Source of the DNA: Gammaproteobacteria bacterium
GTDB lineage: Bacteria > Pseudomonadota > Gammaproteobacteria > Pseudomonadales > Pseudohongiellaceae
Direction: 5' to 3'
DNA length: 64,000 nt
Assembly: GCA_029253585.1 (NCBI GenBank)
Contig: JAQWZF010000021.1
Span: 186,001-250,000 of the forward strand
The notes under the pieces were generated by a model. That model saw only the letters and a list, made by a program, of their open reading frames with translations. It was not told the origin of the DNA and searched no databases. This document shows, one piece after another, positions 8,384 to 17,491 of this stretch (its first letter is position 1; each line of letters starts with the position of its first letter). The position numbers and the translations under genes were made by a program.

Positions 8384-9124
8384 TTACTTTAGCCCTGAGC
8401 CATCTACGATAGCCAAATACCGGGAAATCACCTCGGCAACGCCCAGTTGCAGAGACTCCACTATCAACGCATGACCGATGGACACTTCCAGAATATTCGG
8501 AATCTCCAGAAATTTAGGCAGATTCTGCAGGTCCAGATCGTGCCCCGCATTGAGGCTTATGCCGAATTGTTCTGCTCTTTGCGCCGTTATTCGATAACGC
8601 TCAAAGACGGCAGCTTGCTCTGAGCTTGCAAAATTACTCGCATAGTCCTCTGTATACAGCTCGATTCGATCTGCACCGACACCAGGCACCTGCTCCAGCA
8701 TTTGGGGATCCGGGTCGAGAAAGAGGCTGCTACGAATCCCCTTTTCACGCAGATCGCTCAGCACCCTGAGCAAGGTCGTTCGATTTTCGACAACATTCCA
8801 GCCATGGTCCGAGGTGAGCTGATCAGGCGAATCAGGCACCAGGGTGCATTGATCCGGGCAAACCTGCAGCACCATATCGATAAAATCTGCGGACGGATAA
8901 CCTTCTATATTGAACTCCACCTGCGGTTTGTCTTTTAGCATCTCGCTAAGCTCATAGACATCGCGGCGTGTAACATGGCGCTCGTCGGGTCTCGGGTGTA
9001 CCGTAATACCCCTTACTCCCAAGTCGATTAGTTGCTCGCTGAATCCCAGCACGGAAGGAAAGTCCCTGCCGCGGGAATTTCGCAGCAAGGCGATCTTGTT
9101 TACATTGACACTGAGTACTGTCAC
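8384..9124 (-). CDS. pdxJ: Pyridoxine 5'-phosphate synthase
   Basis: Last enzyme of DXP-dependent vitamin B6 synthesis: condenses 3-amino-2-oxopropyl phosphate with 1-deoxyxylulose 5-phosphate. The 246 residues match the family. Conserved stretches visible are VNVNKIALLRNSRG near the N-terminus, TVHPRPDERH near 41, the Glu-containing FNIEGYPS near 73, LNAGHDLDL near 190 and EVSIGHALI near 213. GTG start, supported by AAGGA 8 nt upstream and by family N-termini. Downstream of the esterase and bcp genes on the same strand, probably in one operon. Confidence 0.95.
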   Translation of the reverse strand: MTVLSVNVNKIALLRNSRGRDFPSVLGFSEQLIDLGVRGITVHPRPDERHVTRRDVYELSEMLKDKPQVEFNIEGYPSADFIDMVLQVCPDQCTLVPDSPDQLTSDHGWNVVENRTTLLRVLSDLREKGIRSSLFLDPDPQMLEQVPGVGADRIELYTEDYASNFASSEQAAVFERYRITAQRAEQFGISLNAGHDLDLQNLPKFLEIPNILEVSIGHALIVESLQLGVAEVISRYLAIVDGSGLK

Positions 9125-9157
9125 ATCGTTTCCTTTAGTAAATTTTCACGCCGCTAT

Positions 9158-9937
9158 TCATGAAGCCAGCAGAAAGTTTATCAATAGTTTCTGTAGTGCC
9201 TGAGGCTGCTCCGCATGAAGCCAGTGCCCCGCACCCAAGACGACCTTAACGGAGGCATTGGGAAATAGCGCATTAATGGCCTCCTCATGTTCGGCCTGAA
9301 TATAGTTAGATGCACCGCCCTTTACGAACAGTACCGGCTTGTCGAAACTCTTCTCGCCCACTACTGTCGCGCGCAGCGCCGGATAATTCTTCCTGATAGC
9401 ATCCTTGTTAATCCGCCATCCGAACAGACCCTGTCCGCTGCTTATCAAATTTGTCAGTATAAATTTGCGTATTGCCTCCTCTGGAATAAATTCCTTGAGA
9501 GTCACTTCAGCCTCTCTCCTGCTCTTCACCTCGTCAATTTTAACCGCATCCATAGCCGCCAACACATTTATATGGTTGTCTGCACCTTCCGGATAGGCTA
9601 CCGGAGCAATATCAACCACCACCATTCTCTCAAGCAGATCGGGGTAACTTAGGGCAAGTTGCATAGCCACCTTGCCGCCCATGGAATGGCCAATGATAGA
9701 ACATGAATCCAAGCCCAGGCGCTCTATCAACTGACGCACATCTTCGGCCATGACTTGATAATCGAGTCGTTCCGTGTGCGGCGAATCACCGTGATTACGC
9801 AGATCCACTCCATAGACGGAGAAGCTCTCAGCGAGCTGCTTGCTATGCCATCCCCAGTTGCCAAGACTGCCGAACAGCCCATGCAAAATCAGCAGGGGCG
9901 GGCCAGCTTCGGAATATTGTCGGCAATGTAGCTCCAT
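9158..9937 (-). CDS. Alpha/beta hydrolase, YbfF-type esterase
   Basis: A 259-aa cytoplasmic alpha/beta hydrolase. Oxyanion-loop motif HGLFGSLGNWG near residue 20, nucleophile elbow GHSMGG near 87, acid Asp region KVVVVDIAP-like near 108, and catalytic His in GAGHWLHAEQP near 238. YbfF-type esterases act on short acyl esters and acyl-CoA. The ATG at 9937 is one codon inside an open TTG and is preferred. It lies 10 nt after bcp and 33 nt before pdxJ, so the three are likely cotranscribed. Confidence 0.88.
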   Translation of the reverse strand: MELHCRQYSEAGPPLLILHGLFGSLGNWGWHSKQLAESFSVYGVDLRNHGDSPHTERLDYQVMAEDVRQLIERLGLDSCSIIGHSMGGKVAMQLALSYPDLLERMVVVDIAPVAYPEGADNHINVLAAMDAVKIDEVKSRREAEVTLKEFIPEEAIRKFILTNLISSGQGLFGWRINKDAIRKNYPALRATVVGEKSFDKPVLFVKGGASNYIQAEHEEAINALFPNASVKVVLGAGHWLHAEQPQALQKLLINFLLAS

Positions 9938-9947
9938 CAAGCGGCGC

Positions 9948-10421
9948 CTAGGGCAGGCCCTTCAACAACTCCAGCACATCATCGTGATGCGTCTTGGTCT
10001 TGAACTTATCCATGATATGGACCAGGCGCCCAGTCTTATCGATAATGAAAGTGGTACGCACTATCCCCATATACTCGCGACCCATGAATTTCTTCAAGTC
10101 CCAAACCCCATACTTGTCTGCAACCGAATGATCTTCGTCTGCCAGCAGATCGAAATTGAGGCTCTCTTTCTCTTCAAACTTTGCCAATCTTTTTACCGGA
10201 TCGGGACTTATTCCCAAAGCTACCGCACCCAGCTTTGCTAGCTGCTTCTTGGAATCACGCAGACCGCAAGCCTGCAGGGTGCAACCGGGCGTCATCGCCT
10301 TCGGATAGAAATACAGAACAACAGCAGATTTACCCCTGAAGTCTTTTAAACTAACCTTCTCTTCAGCTTGGTTCAACAAAATAAATGCAGGCGCCATATT
10401 GCCTAATTTCAACGCGGTCAT
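9948..10421 (-). CDS. bcp: Thioredoxin-dependent thiol peroxidase (BCP/PrxQ)
   Basis: A 157-aa peroxiredoxin reducing H2O2 and alkyl hydroperoxides. The peroxidatic Cys lies in MTPGCTLQAC and a second Cys follows five residues later, the atypical 2-Cys PrxQ arrangement. The N-terminal APAFIL segment and the C-terminal RTTFIIDKTGRL strand are typical of the family. First gene of the bcp-esterase-pdxJ run; divergent from cobB. Confidence 0.93.
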   Translation of the reverse strand: MTALKLGNMAPAFILLNQAEEKVSLKDFRGKSAVVLYFYPKAMTPGCTLQACGLRDSKKQLAKLGAVALGISPDPVKRLAKFEEKESLNFDLLADEDHSVADKYGVWDLKKFMGREYMGIVRTTFIIDKTGRLVHIMDKFKTKTHHDDVLELLKGLP

Positions 10422-10598
10422 TGTGCTCTCTCAAAATTGCTGTGAATCTGGGTAATCAGGATAATTAACAACCATTATACCTGCTGCGATTCTATTAACT
10501 AGCGCAGAGATGAAGAGACGCATACTGAGCGACCCCGATGCTAACAGAAGTCAAATTGGAATGAGTAGAGTCAGTTTTCTCCGTGCTAGTATTGAGCA

Positions 10599-11309
10599 AT
10601 GGGATCGAAACCTGAATCAATCGTCGTACTTACCGGAGCCGGCATCTCTGCCGAATCGGGTATACAGACATTTCGTGCCGCCGACGGCCTCTGGGAAAAC
10701 CACCCAGTGGACGAGGTAGCCACCCCGGAAGGATTCGAGCGTAATCCGCAACTTGTCTATGAGTTTTATAACCAGAGACGACGTAAGCTGCTTTCCAATG
10801 AGATCAGACCCAATGCTGCACACAGTTATCTCGCCAAATTTGAGCACGAATTCCAGGGTCAGTTTCTCCTAGTCACACAGAACATCGACAATCTTCACGA
10901 GCGCGCCGGGTCCGAGAATTTACTGCACATGCACGGCGAGCTCCTCAAGATGCACTGTCTAAATTCTCACCTTGTATTCGACATCAACGAGGACTTTGGC
11001 TTTGACACACATTGTCGCTGCTGTCGCTCCCCGGGCAATTTAAGGCCACATATCGTTTGGTTTGGTGAAATGCCCTTTCATATGAACAAGATCAATCAGG
11101 CATTGGAGAGTTGTGACCTATTCGTAGCTATAGGCACGTCCGGTAACGTCTATCCAGCCTCCGGCTTCTACCAGACTGCAAAAATTCGACGCGCCCGAAC
11201 GGTAGAACTCAACCTCGAACGAACCGGGTCCGGGTTCGATGAACACATTAGTGGCAAGGCCTCCGAGATAGTGCCAAGCTACTTCGACAGCTTACTGGCT
11301 GACTACTAA
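10599..11309 (+). CDS. cobB: NAD-dependent protein deacylase, sirtuin class III
   Basis: Sirtuin removing acetyl, and probably succinyl, groups from lysines with NAD+. NAD-binding [14 protein letters not shown] near residue 12, [12 protein letters not shown] near 94 and catalytic His in HMHGEL near 110. The FYNQRRR segment carries the Tyr-x-x-Arg pair that binds acidic acyl groups in SIRT5 and E. coli CobB. Like E. coli CobB, the first zinc pair is incomplete (MHCLNSH, then THCRCC). No convincing Shine-Dalgarno precedes the ATG. A TGCTAGTAT extended -10 lies only about 12 nt upstream, so a leaderless or very short leader is possible. Confidence 0.93.
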   Translation: MGSKPESIVVLTGAGISAESGIQTFRAADGLWENHPVDEVATPEGFERNPQLVYEFYNQRRRKLLSNEIRPNAAHSYLAKFEHEFQGQFLLVTQNIDNLHERAGSENLLHMHGELLKMHCLNSHLVFDINEDFGFDTHCRCCRSPGNLRPHIVWFGEMPFHMNKINQALESCDLFVAIGTSGNVYPASGFYQTAKIRRARTVELNLERTGSGFDEHISGKASEIVPSYFDSLLADY

Positions 11310-11356
11310 CACAGATTTCCATTGCTCGCCTTCACGCGCGCATAGCAGAGACACTT

Positions 11357-12505
11357 ATGATTCGAAAATTCGCGATAGGAATAATTGGGCTGATCGGCTT
11401 GTTACTGGTCGTGTTCGAGGTCACTTTCCTGGCCACCATGCCAGAAGCAATGCCAGAGAATTCAGCAAGCGCAGAATGGCTAACACCGGGCCCGTATGCT
11501 ATCGCCATTGCAGAGACGGTATTCGTCGACGAGACGCGCGAGACAGCCGCGAACGGCGATGCACCGAGCCTGCCTAATAGAACTTTTCCAACCAGCATCT
11601 GGTACCCCCAGGATAGCGCCGGCAAGTACCCCCTAGTTATTCACAGCCATGGCTTCGTGTCGGAACGCACCGACTTGGGATATACCGCGGAATTACTCGC
11701 TAGCTATGGTTATGTCGTAGTGGCCGCGAACTTTCCGCTTACAGCTGGCGGAACCGCAGGCGGGCCCAACGCCAACGATCTGGTGAATCAACCCAGCGAT
11801 GTCAGCTTCCTAATCGATTCCGTTCTGCAATTATCTGGCGAGGCCAAATCCTTCGCCGGTGAAATTGATTCCTCGCGCATCGCCCTGATGGGTTATTCCC
11901 TGGGCGGCATTACAACCACCCTTGCCACCTATCACCCCAGACTTCGCGACGCAAGAGTAAAAGCCGCGATCTCGATTGCGGGCCCCACTGCCGGACTCAC
12001 CAGGGAGTTCTACGAGACTAGCGATGTCCCATTTATGATGATAGCCGGCACCTTGGATGCGCTTATCAACTTCGAGCCCAACGCCGCGACTATTCCCCCT
12101 AGGGTGCGCAACAGCATACTGCTGCAGATTGAAGGTGGCACCCATTTAGGTTTTGGCTCCATCTCCGAGCCCCGGTTTAGACTTATGCGGCACCCCGATG
12201 GTTTGGGATGCATCGCGGTACTGTCGAATATGAATGAAGACCCGAGTATGGCCTTCAGCGCACTGGGCGACGAATCCGATGGAATAGATATGGACTCTGC
12301 CGTTTTGACCGTTTGCGAAACAATGCCGACCGAGAAGGCACTGCACCCCGGGCGACAGCAGATGGTAACGGCAATAGCGACACTGTCTTTCTTCGAAATG
12401 GTCTTCAATGAAGATCCCGCACGCCGCACAGAGGCCTCCGAGATCTTAAGTAGATCCCTGCCCTCTGAGATGCCCGAGGCCAGCTATACCGGATCAACAA
12501 GATAG
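11357..12505 (+). CDS. Membrane-anchored alpha/beta hydrolase (PAF-acetylhydrolase/chlorophyllase-like)
   Basis: A 382-aa hydrolase with one N-terminal TM or uncleaved signal segment (about residues 5-28), so the catalytic domain is probably periplasmic. Oxyanion-side motif HSHGF near 97, nucleophile elbow GYSLGG near 179, a likely acid in MMIAGTLDAL near 232 and a candidate His in EGGTHLGFG near 263. The layout resembles bacterial PAF-acetylhydrolase/dienelactone-hydrolase-type lipases. Substrate unknown. It follows cobB by 47 nt. A possible intrinsic terminator lies about 250 nt downstream. Confidence 0.8.
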   Translation: MIRKFAIGIIGLIGLLLVVFEVTFLATMPEAMPENSASAEWLTPGPYAIAIAETVFVDETRETAANGDAPSLPNRTFPTSIWYPQDSAGKYPLVIHSHGFVSERTDLGYTAELLASYGYVVVAANFPLTAGGTAGGPNANDLVNQPSDVSFLIDSVLQLSGEAKSFAGEIDSSRIALMGYSLGGITTTLATYHPRLRDARVKAAISIAGPTAGLTREFYETSDVPFMMIAGTLDALINFEPNAATIPPRVRNSILLQIEGGTHLGFGSISEPRFRLMRHPDGLGCIAVLSNMNEDPSMAFSALGDESDGIDMDSAVLTVCETMPTEKALHPGRQQMVTAIATLSFFEMVFNEDPARRTEASEILSRSLPSEMPEASYTGSTR

Positions 12506-12836
12506 GGTTAGCAAGATAGGAGCCGCAGTCGCGCCAAGTAAAATTGGTTTATATTCTGAATCTGAGCACCTTGGAAACTAGATAATATTTAGTGCCCGGG
12601 TGAGTACCCTGAAGGGTCTTTCGTCCTTTGGCGAATATCAAATTAATCTAGAAAAGATGGAATAAAAAAGCTGCCACCGGGTTCCTTATCTACAGAGTTG
12701 CCCTGTTTCTGCACAGGCAATTTTATTACCTTCCTTACCTTTCTTACCCTTCCTGCCCTCGTTCCGACGGGGCTTTTTTTGTTCCGAGTTTTTGCATCTG
12801 CCGGCCAGTAAGCAATGATCTGGGACTGCACCGAAG
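12506..12836. other. Intergenic region between convergent genes (331 bp)
   Basis: No convincing gene. It holds a likely terminator at 12755-12780 and, just before it (12723-12750), three imperfect 9-nt repeats read on the minus strand as GGTAAG-rich purine units. A 62-codon minus-strand frame across it (12643-12831) is Lys/Arg-rich, matches nothing I know and spans the terminator hairpin. Confidence 0.5.
12755..12780 (+). terminator. Putative intrinsic terminator
   Basis: GCCCTCG-TTC-CGA, a 2-nt bulge, then GGGGC forms a seven-pair GC-rich stem followed by seven T. It would end plus-strand transcripts coming from the hydrolase gene, although about 250 nt lie between the stop codon and the hairpin. 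Confidence 0.5.
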
Positions 12837-13235
12837 CTAGGACAACAGTTTCTTCAGTTCTTCCGGAAAATAAGGCCGCTTGCCATCTCTCAATGAAACC
12901 GCGACTATCTTGGCCTCCAGCATCAACTCATTGTCTGCAAGCCTCCTGATCTCCTGTTCAAATACCAGCTTCAACCGACCCAGGGGTTTGGCAATAACAC
13001 TCACGCTAAATTTATCAGCGGGGCGCAGCGCCTGCTTATAGTCTAGCTCCGCACGGACAACGACAATGATTACCCCAAGGGCAGTTAATTCCGCAAAATT
13101 CGCGCCTCGACTCTGTAGAAACTCGTGTCGAGCATGCTCCAGATAATTCTGATAGACCGCATTGTTGACGATGCCCTGCAGATCACACTCATAATCTCGC
13201 ACCTGAAATTTTGACCTAAATACAGTATCTACCAT
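12837..13235 (-). CDS. Acyl-CoA thioesterase, YbgC/4HBT hotdog family
   Basis: A 132-aa hotdog-fold thioesterase. The signature VRDYECDLQGIVNNAVYQNY carries the catalytic Asp (usually D-x-x-G-x-V-NN-x-x-Y). The frame extends to a TTG at 13256, but the ATG at 13235 follows a GAGGGG Shine-Dalgarno at 6-nt spacing and matches family N-termini. Unlike YbgC in Tol-Pal operons it stands alone here. A housekeeping or lipid-catabolic role is equally possible. Confidence 0.85.
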   Translation of the reverse strand: MVDTVFRSKFQVRDYECDLQGIVNNAVYQNYLEHARHEFLQSRGANFAELTALGVIIVVVRAELDYKQALRPADKFSVSVIAKPLGRLKLVFEQEIRRLADNELMLEAKIVAVSLRDGKRPYFPEELKKLLS

Positions 13236-13461
13236 GCCCCACCCCTCAATCGGCAAGCGTTTCCAACCACGCCGCCTTAAGTCATTGTCGCACAGCGTAT
13301 TCCTCTAAGCTTCCTATCTAGTCAGAATATAGTAGCACCTGAGACGGGTAGAATCGGCCGATAGTGTTGGCCTACCCGAATATTTCATGCAAGAATCCCT
13401 ATCAATGTGCGAGCTCAAAGGGCTTACGCAAACTAAAAACCGACCCAAAACGAGGTTTACG

Positions 13462-14298
13462 ATGAAATCTTCAAAATTCCTTGTGATAGCAGCACTCTCG
13501 GCTATCACATTAAACTTTAGCCAATTCTCTCTAGCCGATCACCATGGCGGTGCAATGGCAAAAACCCTAGCCGACTGGGCACAAGGGGAGCATCGCAACG
13601 AGACTAACCGAGCGCGCAACCAGTTTCGCCACCCGGTAAAAACTCTGGAATTCTTTGGTTTGAGTGCGGATATGACCGTGATAGAAATTCTTCCTTCTAC
13701 AGGCTGGTATACCGAGATCATGGCTCCGTATCTACGCGACCATGGCAAATATTACGCGGCGCACTTCTCACCAAATGCATCCGCCTCTTATATGCCAAGA
13801 ATTCTAAGTGGGTTCGAAGAGAAGATCACGGCCGATCCAGATCTCTACGGCAAGATCACGGTGCGTCATCTAAACCCTCCACATGAAGTTGCGATCGCGC
13901 CACCGGGCTCCGCCGATATGGCGCTTACCTTTCGCAACGTCCACAACTGGATCATGGCCGGAAAGGAGCATGAATTCTTCGCGTCGTTCTATGCCGCATT
14001 AAAACCCGGTGGAGTGCTGGGGGTAGTAGAGCATCGAGCCAAAGCGGATGCCGGCATGGGCGTCATGCGTACCTCCGGCTACGTCACCGAGGCCTATGTG
14101 AAAGAAGTTGCAGCGGCCGCTGGATTCGAATTTGTAGCCGGCACAGAGATCAATGCCAACTCGAAAGATCCCACAGTTCACCCAGAGGGTGTGTGGACTC
14201 TGGCTCCCAACTACCGATTGGGCGATGTGGATAGAGCCAAGTACGACGCTATCGGTGAAAGCGATCGCATGACTCTAAAATTCGTAAAGCCCCTGTAA
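13462..14298 (+). CDS. Secreted predicted methyltransferase (COG4798-like)
   Basis: A 278-aa protein. The ATG at 13462 begins a clear signal peptide (MKSSKFLVIAALSAITLNF, ending near SLADHHG), so the longer open frame from 13387 is not used. The mature part has a SAM-methyltransferase fold signature: VIEILPSTGWYTEI as motif I near 70 and DMALTFRNVHNW as the region before motif IV. A secreted SAM-dependent enzyme is odd, because SAM is cytoplasmic, but this is a known feature of this predicted family. Function unknown. Confidence 0.8.
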   Translation: MKSSKFLVIAALSAITLNFSQFSLADHHGGAMAKTLADWAQGEHRNETNRARNQFRHPVKTLEFFGLSADMTVIEILPSTGWYTEIMAPYLRDHGKYYAAHFSPNASASYMPRILSGFEEKITADPDLYGKITVRHLNPPHEVAIAPPGSADMALTFRNVHNWIMAGKEHEFFASFYAALKPGGVLGVVEHRAKADAGMGVMRTSGYVTEAYVKEVAAAAGFEFVAGTEINANSKDPTVHPEGVWTLAPNYRLGDVDRAKYDAIGESDRMTLKFVKPL

Positions 14299-14363
14299 TT
14301 AACAGGCCGAAACTAGTCGATGCCGATTTATGATAAACGAATCGGCGGACACAATTTCAAATC

Positions 14364-15104
14364 ATGACAAACAATTCTCCTGTATGCGTCATTATAGGCG
14401 CCGGTGACTACATCGGTGCCGCCATTGCGCGCAGGTTCGCCGGCGGCGGCTTCGTAGTCTGCCTCGGCCGGCGCAACGGCGACAAAAATGACGCTCTCGT
14501 AAAAGAAATTAGAGCCGCCGGAGGACAGGTCCATAGCTACTCTTTGGATGCGCGGGAGGAATCCCAGGTAGTCGAACGCTTCGCCGCCATTGAGCATGAC
14601 ATCGGTCCAATTGAGATAGTCATCTCAAACACCGGCGGCAATGTAAAATTTCCCATTCTGGAAACGACGGAGAGAGTGTTTTACAAAGTCTGGAAGATGG
14701 CATGCCTGACGGGATTCTTAAGCGGACGCGAAGCGGCAAAATATATGCTTCCCCGCAAGAAGGGTTCTATCTTTTTCACAGGAGCCACCGCCAGCCTTCG
14801 TGGGAGCAGCGGATTCGTTGCATTCTCTAGCGCCAAATTTGGACTGCGCGCTCTGGCTCAGAGCCTGGCCCGCGAGCTCGGTCCTCAGAACATACATGTT
14901 GCGCACCTGATCATCGATGCAGGCGTAGACACTGCCTTCGTTCGCGACCGAATAATAGAGCGCGGCGACAATCCAGACGATCTACCCGAAGACACGCTTA
15001 TGGATCCAAAGTCTGTAGCTGAATCTTATTGGATGCTCCATCATCAGGGCCGTGATGCATGGACTTTTGAGATGGACATCAGACCCTTCGCCGAAAAATT
15101 TTAG
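14364..15104 (+). CDS. SDR-family protein lacking the catalytic Tyr
   Basis: A 246-aa Rossmann protein. Nucleotide-binding turn is GAGDYIGAAIA near 12 and the NAG-like motif is SNTGGN near 89. The usual Y-x-x-x-K is F-S-S-A-K (Phe154, Lys158), so the proton-donating Tyr is absent. The later IDAGVDT segment is typical of a subgroup of SDRs that I recall having the same Phe. Ordinary ketone reduction is doubtful; cofactor-binding or another chemistry is possible. It is followed 37 nt later by the HCCA-isomerase-like gene, likely one operon. Confidence 0.82.
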   Translation: MTNNSPVCVIIGAGDYIGAAIARRFAGGGFVVCLGRRNGDKNDALVKEIRAAGGQVHSYSLDAREESQVVERFAAIEHDIGPIEIVISNTGGNVKFPILETTERVFYKVWKMACLTGFLSGREAAKYMLPRKKGSIFFTGATASLRGSSGFVAFSSAKFGLRALAQSLARELGPQNIHVAHLIIDAGVDTAFVRDRIIERGDNPDDLPEDTLMDPKSVAESYWMLHHQGRDAWTFEMDIRPFAEKF

Positions 15105-15141
15105 ATTCCCGCACACAGCAAACCCGAGAGACAAAGCCACT

Positions 15142-15759
15142 ATGACAAGTAAAATAGAGTTCCATTTCGATTTTGGCAGCCCGAATACCTATTACTGCCA
15201 CCGAGTCATTCCTGAGATCGAACAGCGTACCGGCGCATCCTTCGAATATGTACCTATTCTACTCGGAGGTGTTTTCAAGGCTACCAATAACAAATCTCCT
15301 ATGGAAGCCTTCGCCGGCATCAAGAACAAGTCCGAATATAACGCTCTCGAGACCCAACGCTTTATCAAGAAACACAATCTGTCCAAATTTATGTTCAATC
15401 CTAAATTTCCTGTCAATACCCTGCATATTATGCGTGGCGCAGTCTTCGCGATAGATCAGGGCATAGGCAAGGAGTACATCGAAGCCATGTATCAGTGCAT
15501 GTGGGAGAAAGGGCTCAACATAGCGGATGCCGGGGTCATCAAGGAGGCCTTAACAGCCGCCAATCTTCCCGCAGATGAATTGCTGGCAGGGAGTGTAGAG
15601 CCAGAGGTAAAACAAAAATTGATAGCTAATACGGAAGCATCGGTGAACCGTGGAACTTTTGGTTCGCCCACTTTTTATGTAGGCGAGGAAATCTTCTTCG
15701 GAAAAGACAGATTGAGAGAAGTAGAAGAGGAAATAGTGGCTCAGTTGGCGCGATCGTAG
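15142..15759 (+). CDS. 2-hydroxychromene-2-carboxylate isomerase family (DsbA-fold, GST kappa-like)
   Basis: A 205-aa thioredoxin-fold protein. The N-terminal FDFGSPNTYYCHRVIPEI places a Ser at the position used to activate glutathione in HCCA isomerase and kappa GSTs. The C-terminal GTFGSPTFYVGEEIFFGKDRL is the family hallmark. These enzymes isomerise hydroxychromene carboxylates in naphthalene breakdown, but many homologues have other glutathione-dependent roles. The ATG at 15142 is chosen over an open frame reaching back into the SDR gene. It follows the SDR gene closely. Confidence 0.88.
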   Translation: MTSKIEFHFDFGSPNTYYCHRVIPEIEQRTGASFEYVPILLGGVFKATNNKSPMEAFAGIKNKSEYNALETQRFIKKHNLSKFMFNPKFPVNTLHIMRGAVFAIDQGIGKEYIEAMYQCMWEKGLNIADAGVIKEALTAANLPADELLAGSVEPEVKQKLIANTEASVNRGTFGSPTFYVGEEIFFGKDRLREVEEEIVAQLARS

Positions 15760-16379
15760 ATTCGAGTTAGATTAATCGCCGCACGAAACGAGCTTGGCTC
15801 TATCACCATCCCGACTCTTAGCCGATTTCCACCCTCCTCAAGCGTATAAGTTTCAAGGGTAAAACCTCCATCGCGCGGCCTGGCCTCAACCACAAGCGAA
15901 GCCCCATCCCAGTTTCCAAATGAGAAATCGGCGCCGCCCTCGGCATAGAAGCTATTAGCCGTGGATGTACGACGGCGCCCATCGGTATGAAAGACACGCC
16001 TATAGTCATCGGCATAGGTAAATGTAAACTCAGGTGCAGCGTATTCGATACTCAGGATATCGTCATAGGAAATGCGATCGTAGAGCTCCTGCTCTGGCGG
16101 CCCACCTCTATAGAAATCCTCGTCCCGTTTGCTGAACCAGCGCCGTGCTACTTTACCGCCGCCCTCCCTAATCGCCACCTCCACCTGATCGTCGCTATTG
16201 TCACTCAGCTCATCGTTGATTACCCACTTGCCTACAATAAGCTGACGAACATCTGCCTGCCCAATCCCTTCCCGGGGTTGCTGTGCGCTAGATAGAAAGG
16301 CAACAGACATCGCAGAGGCCAAAGCCAGAATCTTCGCCAAGACACCAAAGCTGGGAGTTTGAGTGTTTACGTCATTCAT
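15741..16379 (-). CDS. Secreted protein of unknown function
   Basis: A 212-aa protein with a signal peptide at about residues 14-33 (cleavage near LSSAQQ). The mature part is rich in short beta-strand patterns (VEVAIREGG, FTFTYADDYRRVFHTDGR, ASLVVEARPRDGGFTLETYTLE) like a small lipocalin-type barrel. I do not recognise the family. ATG with AAGGA upstream. Its 3' end overlaps the HCCA-isomerase gene by 19 bp, tail to tail. Confidence 0.7.
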   Translation of the reverse strand: MNDVNTQTPSFGVLAKILALASAMSVAFLSSAQQPREGIGQADVRQLIVGKWVINDELSDNSDDQVEVAIREGGGKVARRWFSKRDEDFYRGGPPEQELYDRISYDDILSIEYAAPEFTFTYADDYRRVFHTDGRRRTSTANSFYAEGGADFSFGNWDGASLVVEARPRDGGFTLETYTLEEGGNRLRVGMVIEPSSFRAAINLTRIYDRAN

Positions 16380-16411
16380 CTTATTTCCTTAGGAAAGTTG
16401 ATCAGTCGTCT

Positions 16412-17287
16412 TTATAGGTTCCGGCACCAGTGGGCTATCGCTTTTCCGATCTCATGGGGAGAATCTTCCTGGATAAAATGAGTGCCAGATACCGTCACTT
16501 CGGTTTGATTCGGCCATGAGCGACAGAATTCTCGCTGCGGGCCCGTTAGTATCGCACCTGGTTCGGCGTTGATGAATAATTTAGGCAACTCCGCCACGGT
16601 AAGCCAGTCAGCATAGTCCTGCACGATGTCTACCACGTTTTCAGGCTCGCCATCGATCGGTATCTGTCTGGGCCAGGAAAGCGTTGGCCGCCTGTCTTCC
16701 CCCTTCTTTTGAAAGGGGCGCCGGTAGACCTTCATTTCTTCTTCACTCAACTCGCGCAAAATAGATCCAGGCAATACTCTCTCAATGAAGGTGTTCTTCT
16801 CTAACACCATCTCCTCGCCTGCCTCACTGCGAAAGCCCTGAAAGACGCCTCTGGCAGCCTCCGGCCATTCGGCCCAGGATACCGGTCGCACTATGCCTTC
16901 CATATAGGCTATGCCCTTGACCGCATCACGATGACGATTCGCCCAGTCAAAGCCCAGTGCAGACCCCCAGTCGTGAATAACCCAGGTGACATCCTTATCA
17001 ACCCCTAGCGCCTGCAACGCCCCATCAAGATACTCCCTGTGCTGCACAAAGGTATAGCTATCAGCTCCTGCGCCATCTAACTTATCCGAGTCGCCCATAC
17101 CGATTAGGTCGATCGCAATGCAGCGCCCCTGATCCGCAAGATGTGGCATAACATTACGCCATAAATAGGAAGACGTGGGGTTACCGTGCTGAAAGATAAT
17201 CGGGTCGCCTTCCCCCATCTCAGCATAGGCCATGGATTTACCCTTGACGGAAATCATCTGCTTAGTAGGCTCCGCGGCACTTATCAT
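16412..17287 (-). CDS. Haloalkane dehalogenase, HLD-II (LinB/DhaA-like)
   Basis: A 291-aa alpha/beta hydrolase that closely follows LinB of Sphingobium through its length as I recall that sequence. The full HLD-II set is present: halide-binding Asn36 in [10 protein letters not shown], nucleophile Asp106 and halide-binding Trp107 in [12 protein letters not shown], catalytic acid Glu130 in AYMEGI, and His270 in [10 protein letters not shown]. It hydrolyses haloalkanes to alcohol plus halide. The frame is open to 17362. The ATG at 17287 has GGAG six nt upstream; an ATG at 17299 has no good site. No other halogenated-compound gene is adjacent, but it lies beside the lipid/CoA catabolic genes. Confidence 0.92.
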   Translation of the reverse strand: MISAAEPTKQMISVKGKSMAYAEMGEGDPIIFQHGNPTSSYLWRNVMPHLADQGRCIAIDLIGMGDSDKLDGAGADSYTFVQHREYLDGALQALGVDKDVTWVIHDWGSALGFDWANRHRDAVKGIAYMEGIVRPVSWAEWPEAARGVFQGFRSEAGEEMVLEKNTFIERVLPGSILRELSEEEMKVYRRPFQKKGEDRRPTLSWPRQIPIDGEPENVVDIVQDYADWLTVAELPKLFINAEPGAILTGPQREFCRSWPNQTEVTVSGTHFIQEDSPHEIGKAIAHWCRNL

Positions 17288-17491
17288 TACTTTCTCCATG
17301 GTTTTATGAATTCTGGTGGCCAATGGCACAGCTTTACGAGAATAAACCCCCATGCGCGGCAATTCAAATTTGACTCTCCCTGCTCACTACCAGAGCGAGC
17401 CTAACGGGCATTTGAACAAGCCCATATTTATCGGCTATGATCCAATCCCTTAACTAGCGAATGTCGCAGCAATTGACAGGAGAGAAGCCGA

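Noticed and set aside
12643..12831. 62-codon Lys/Arg-rich minus-strand frame
   Set aside because: It crosses a terminator hairpin and purine repeats, lacks a clear start signal and resembles no family.
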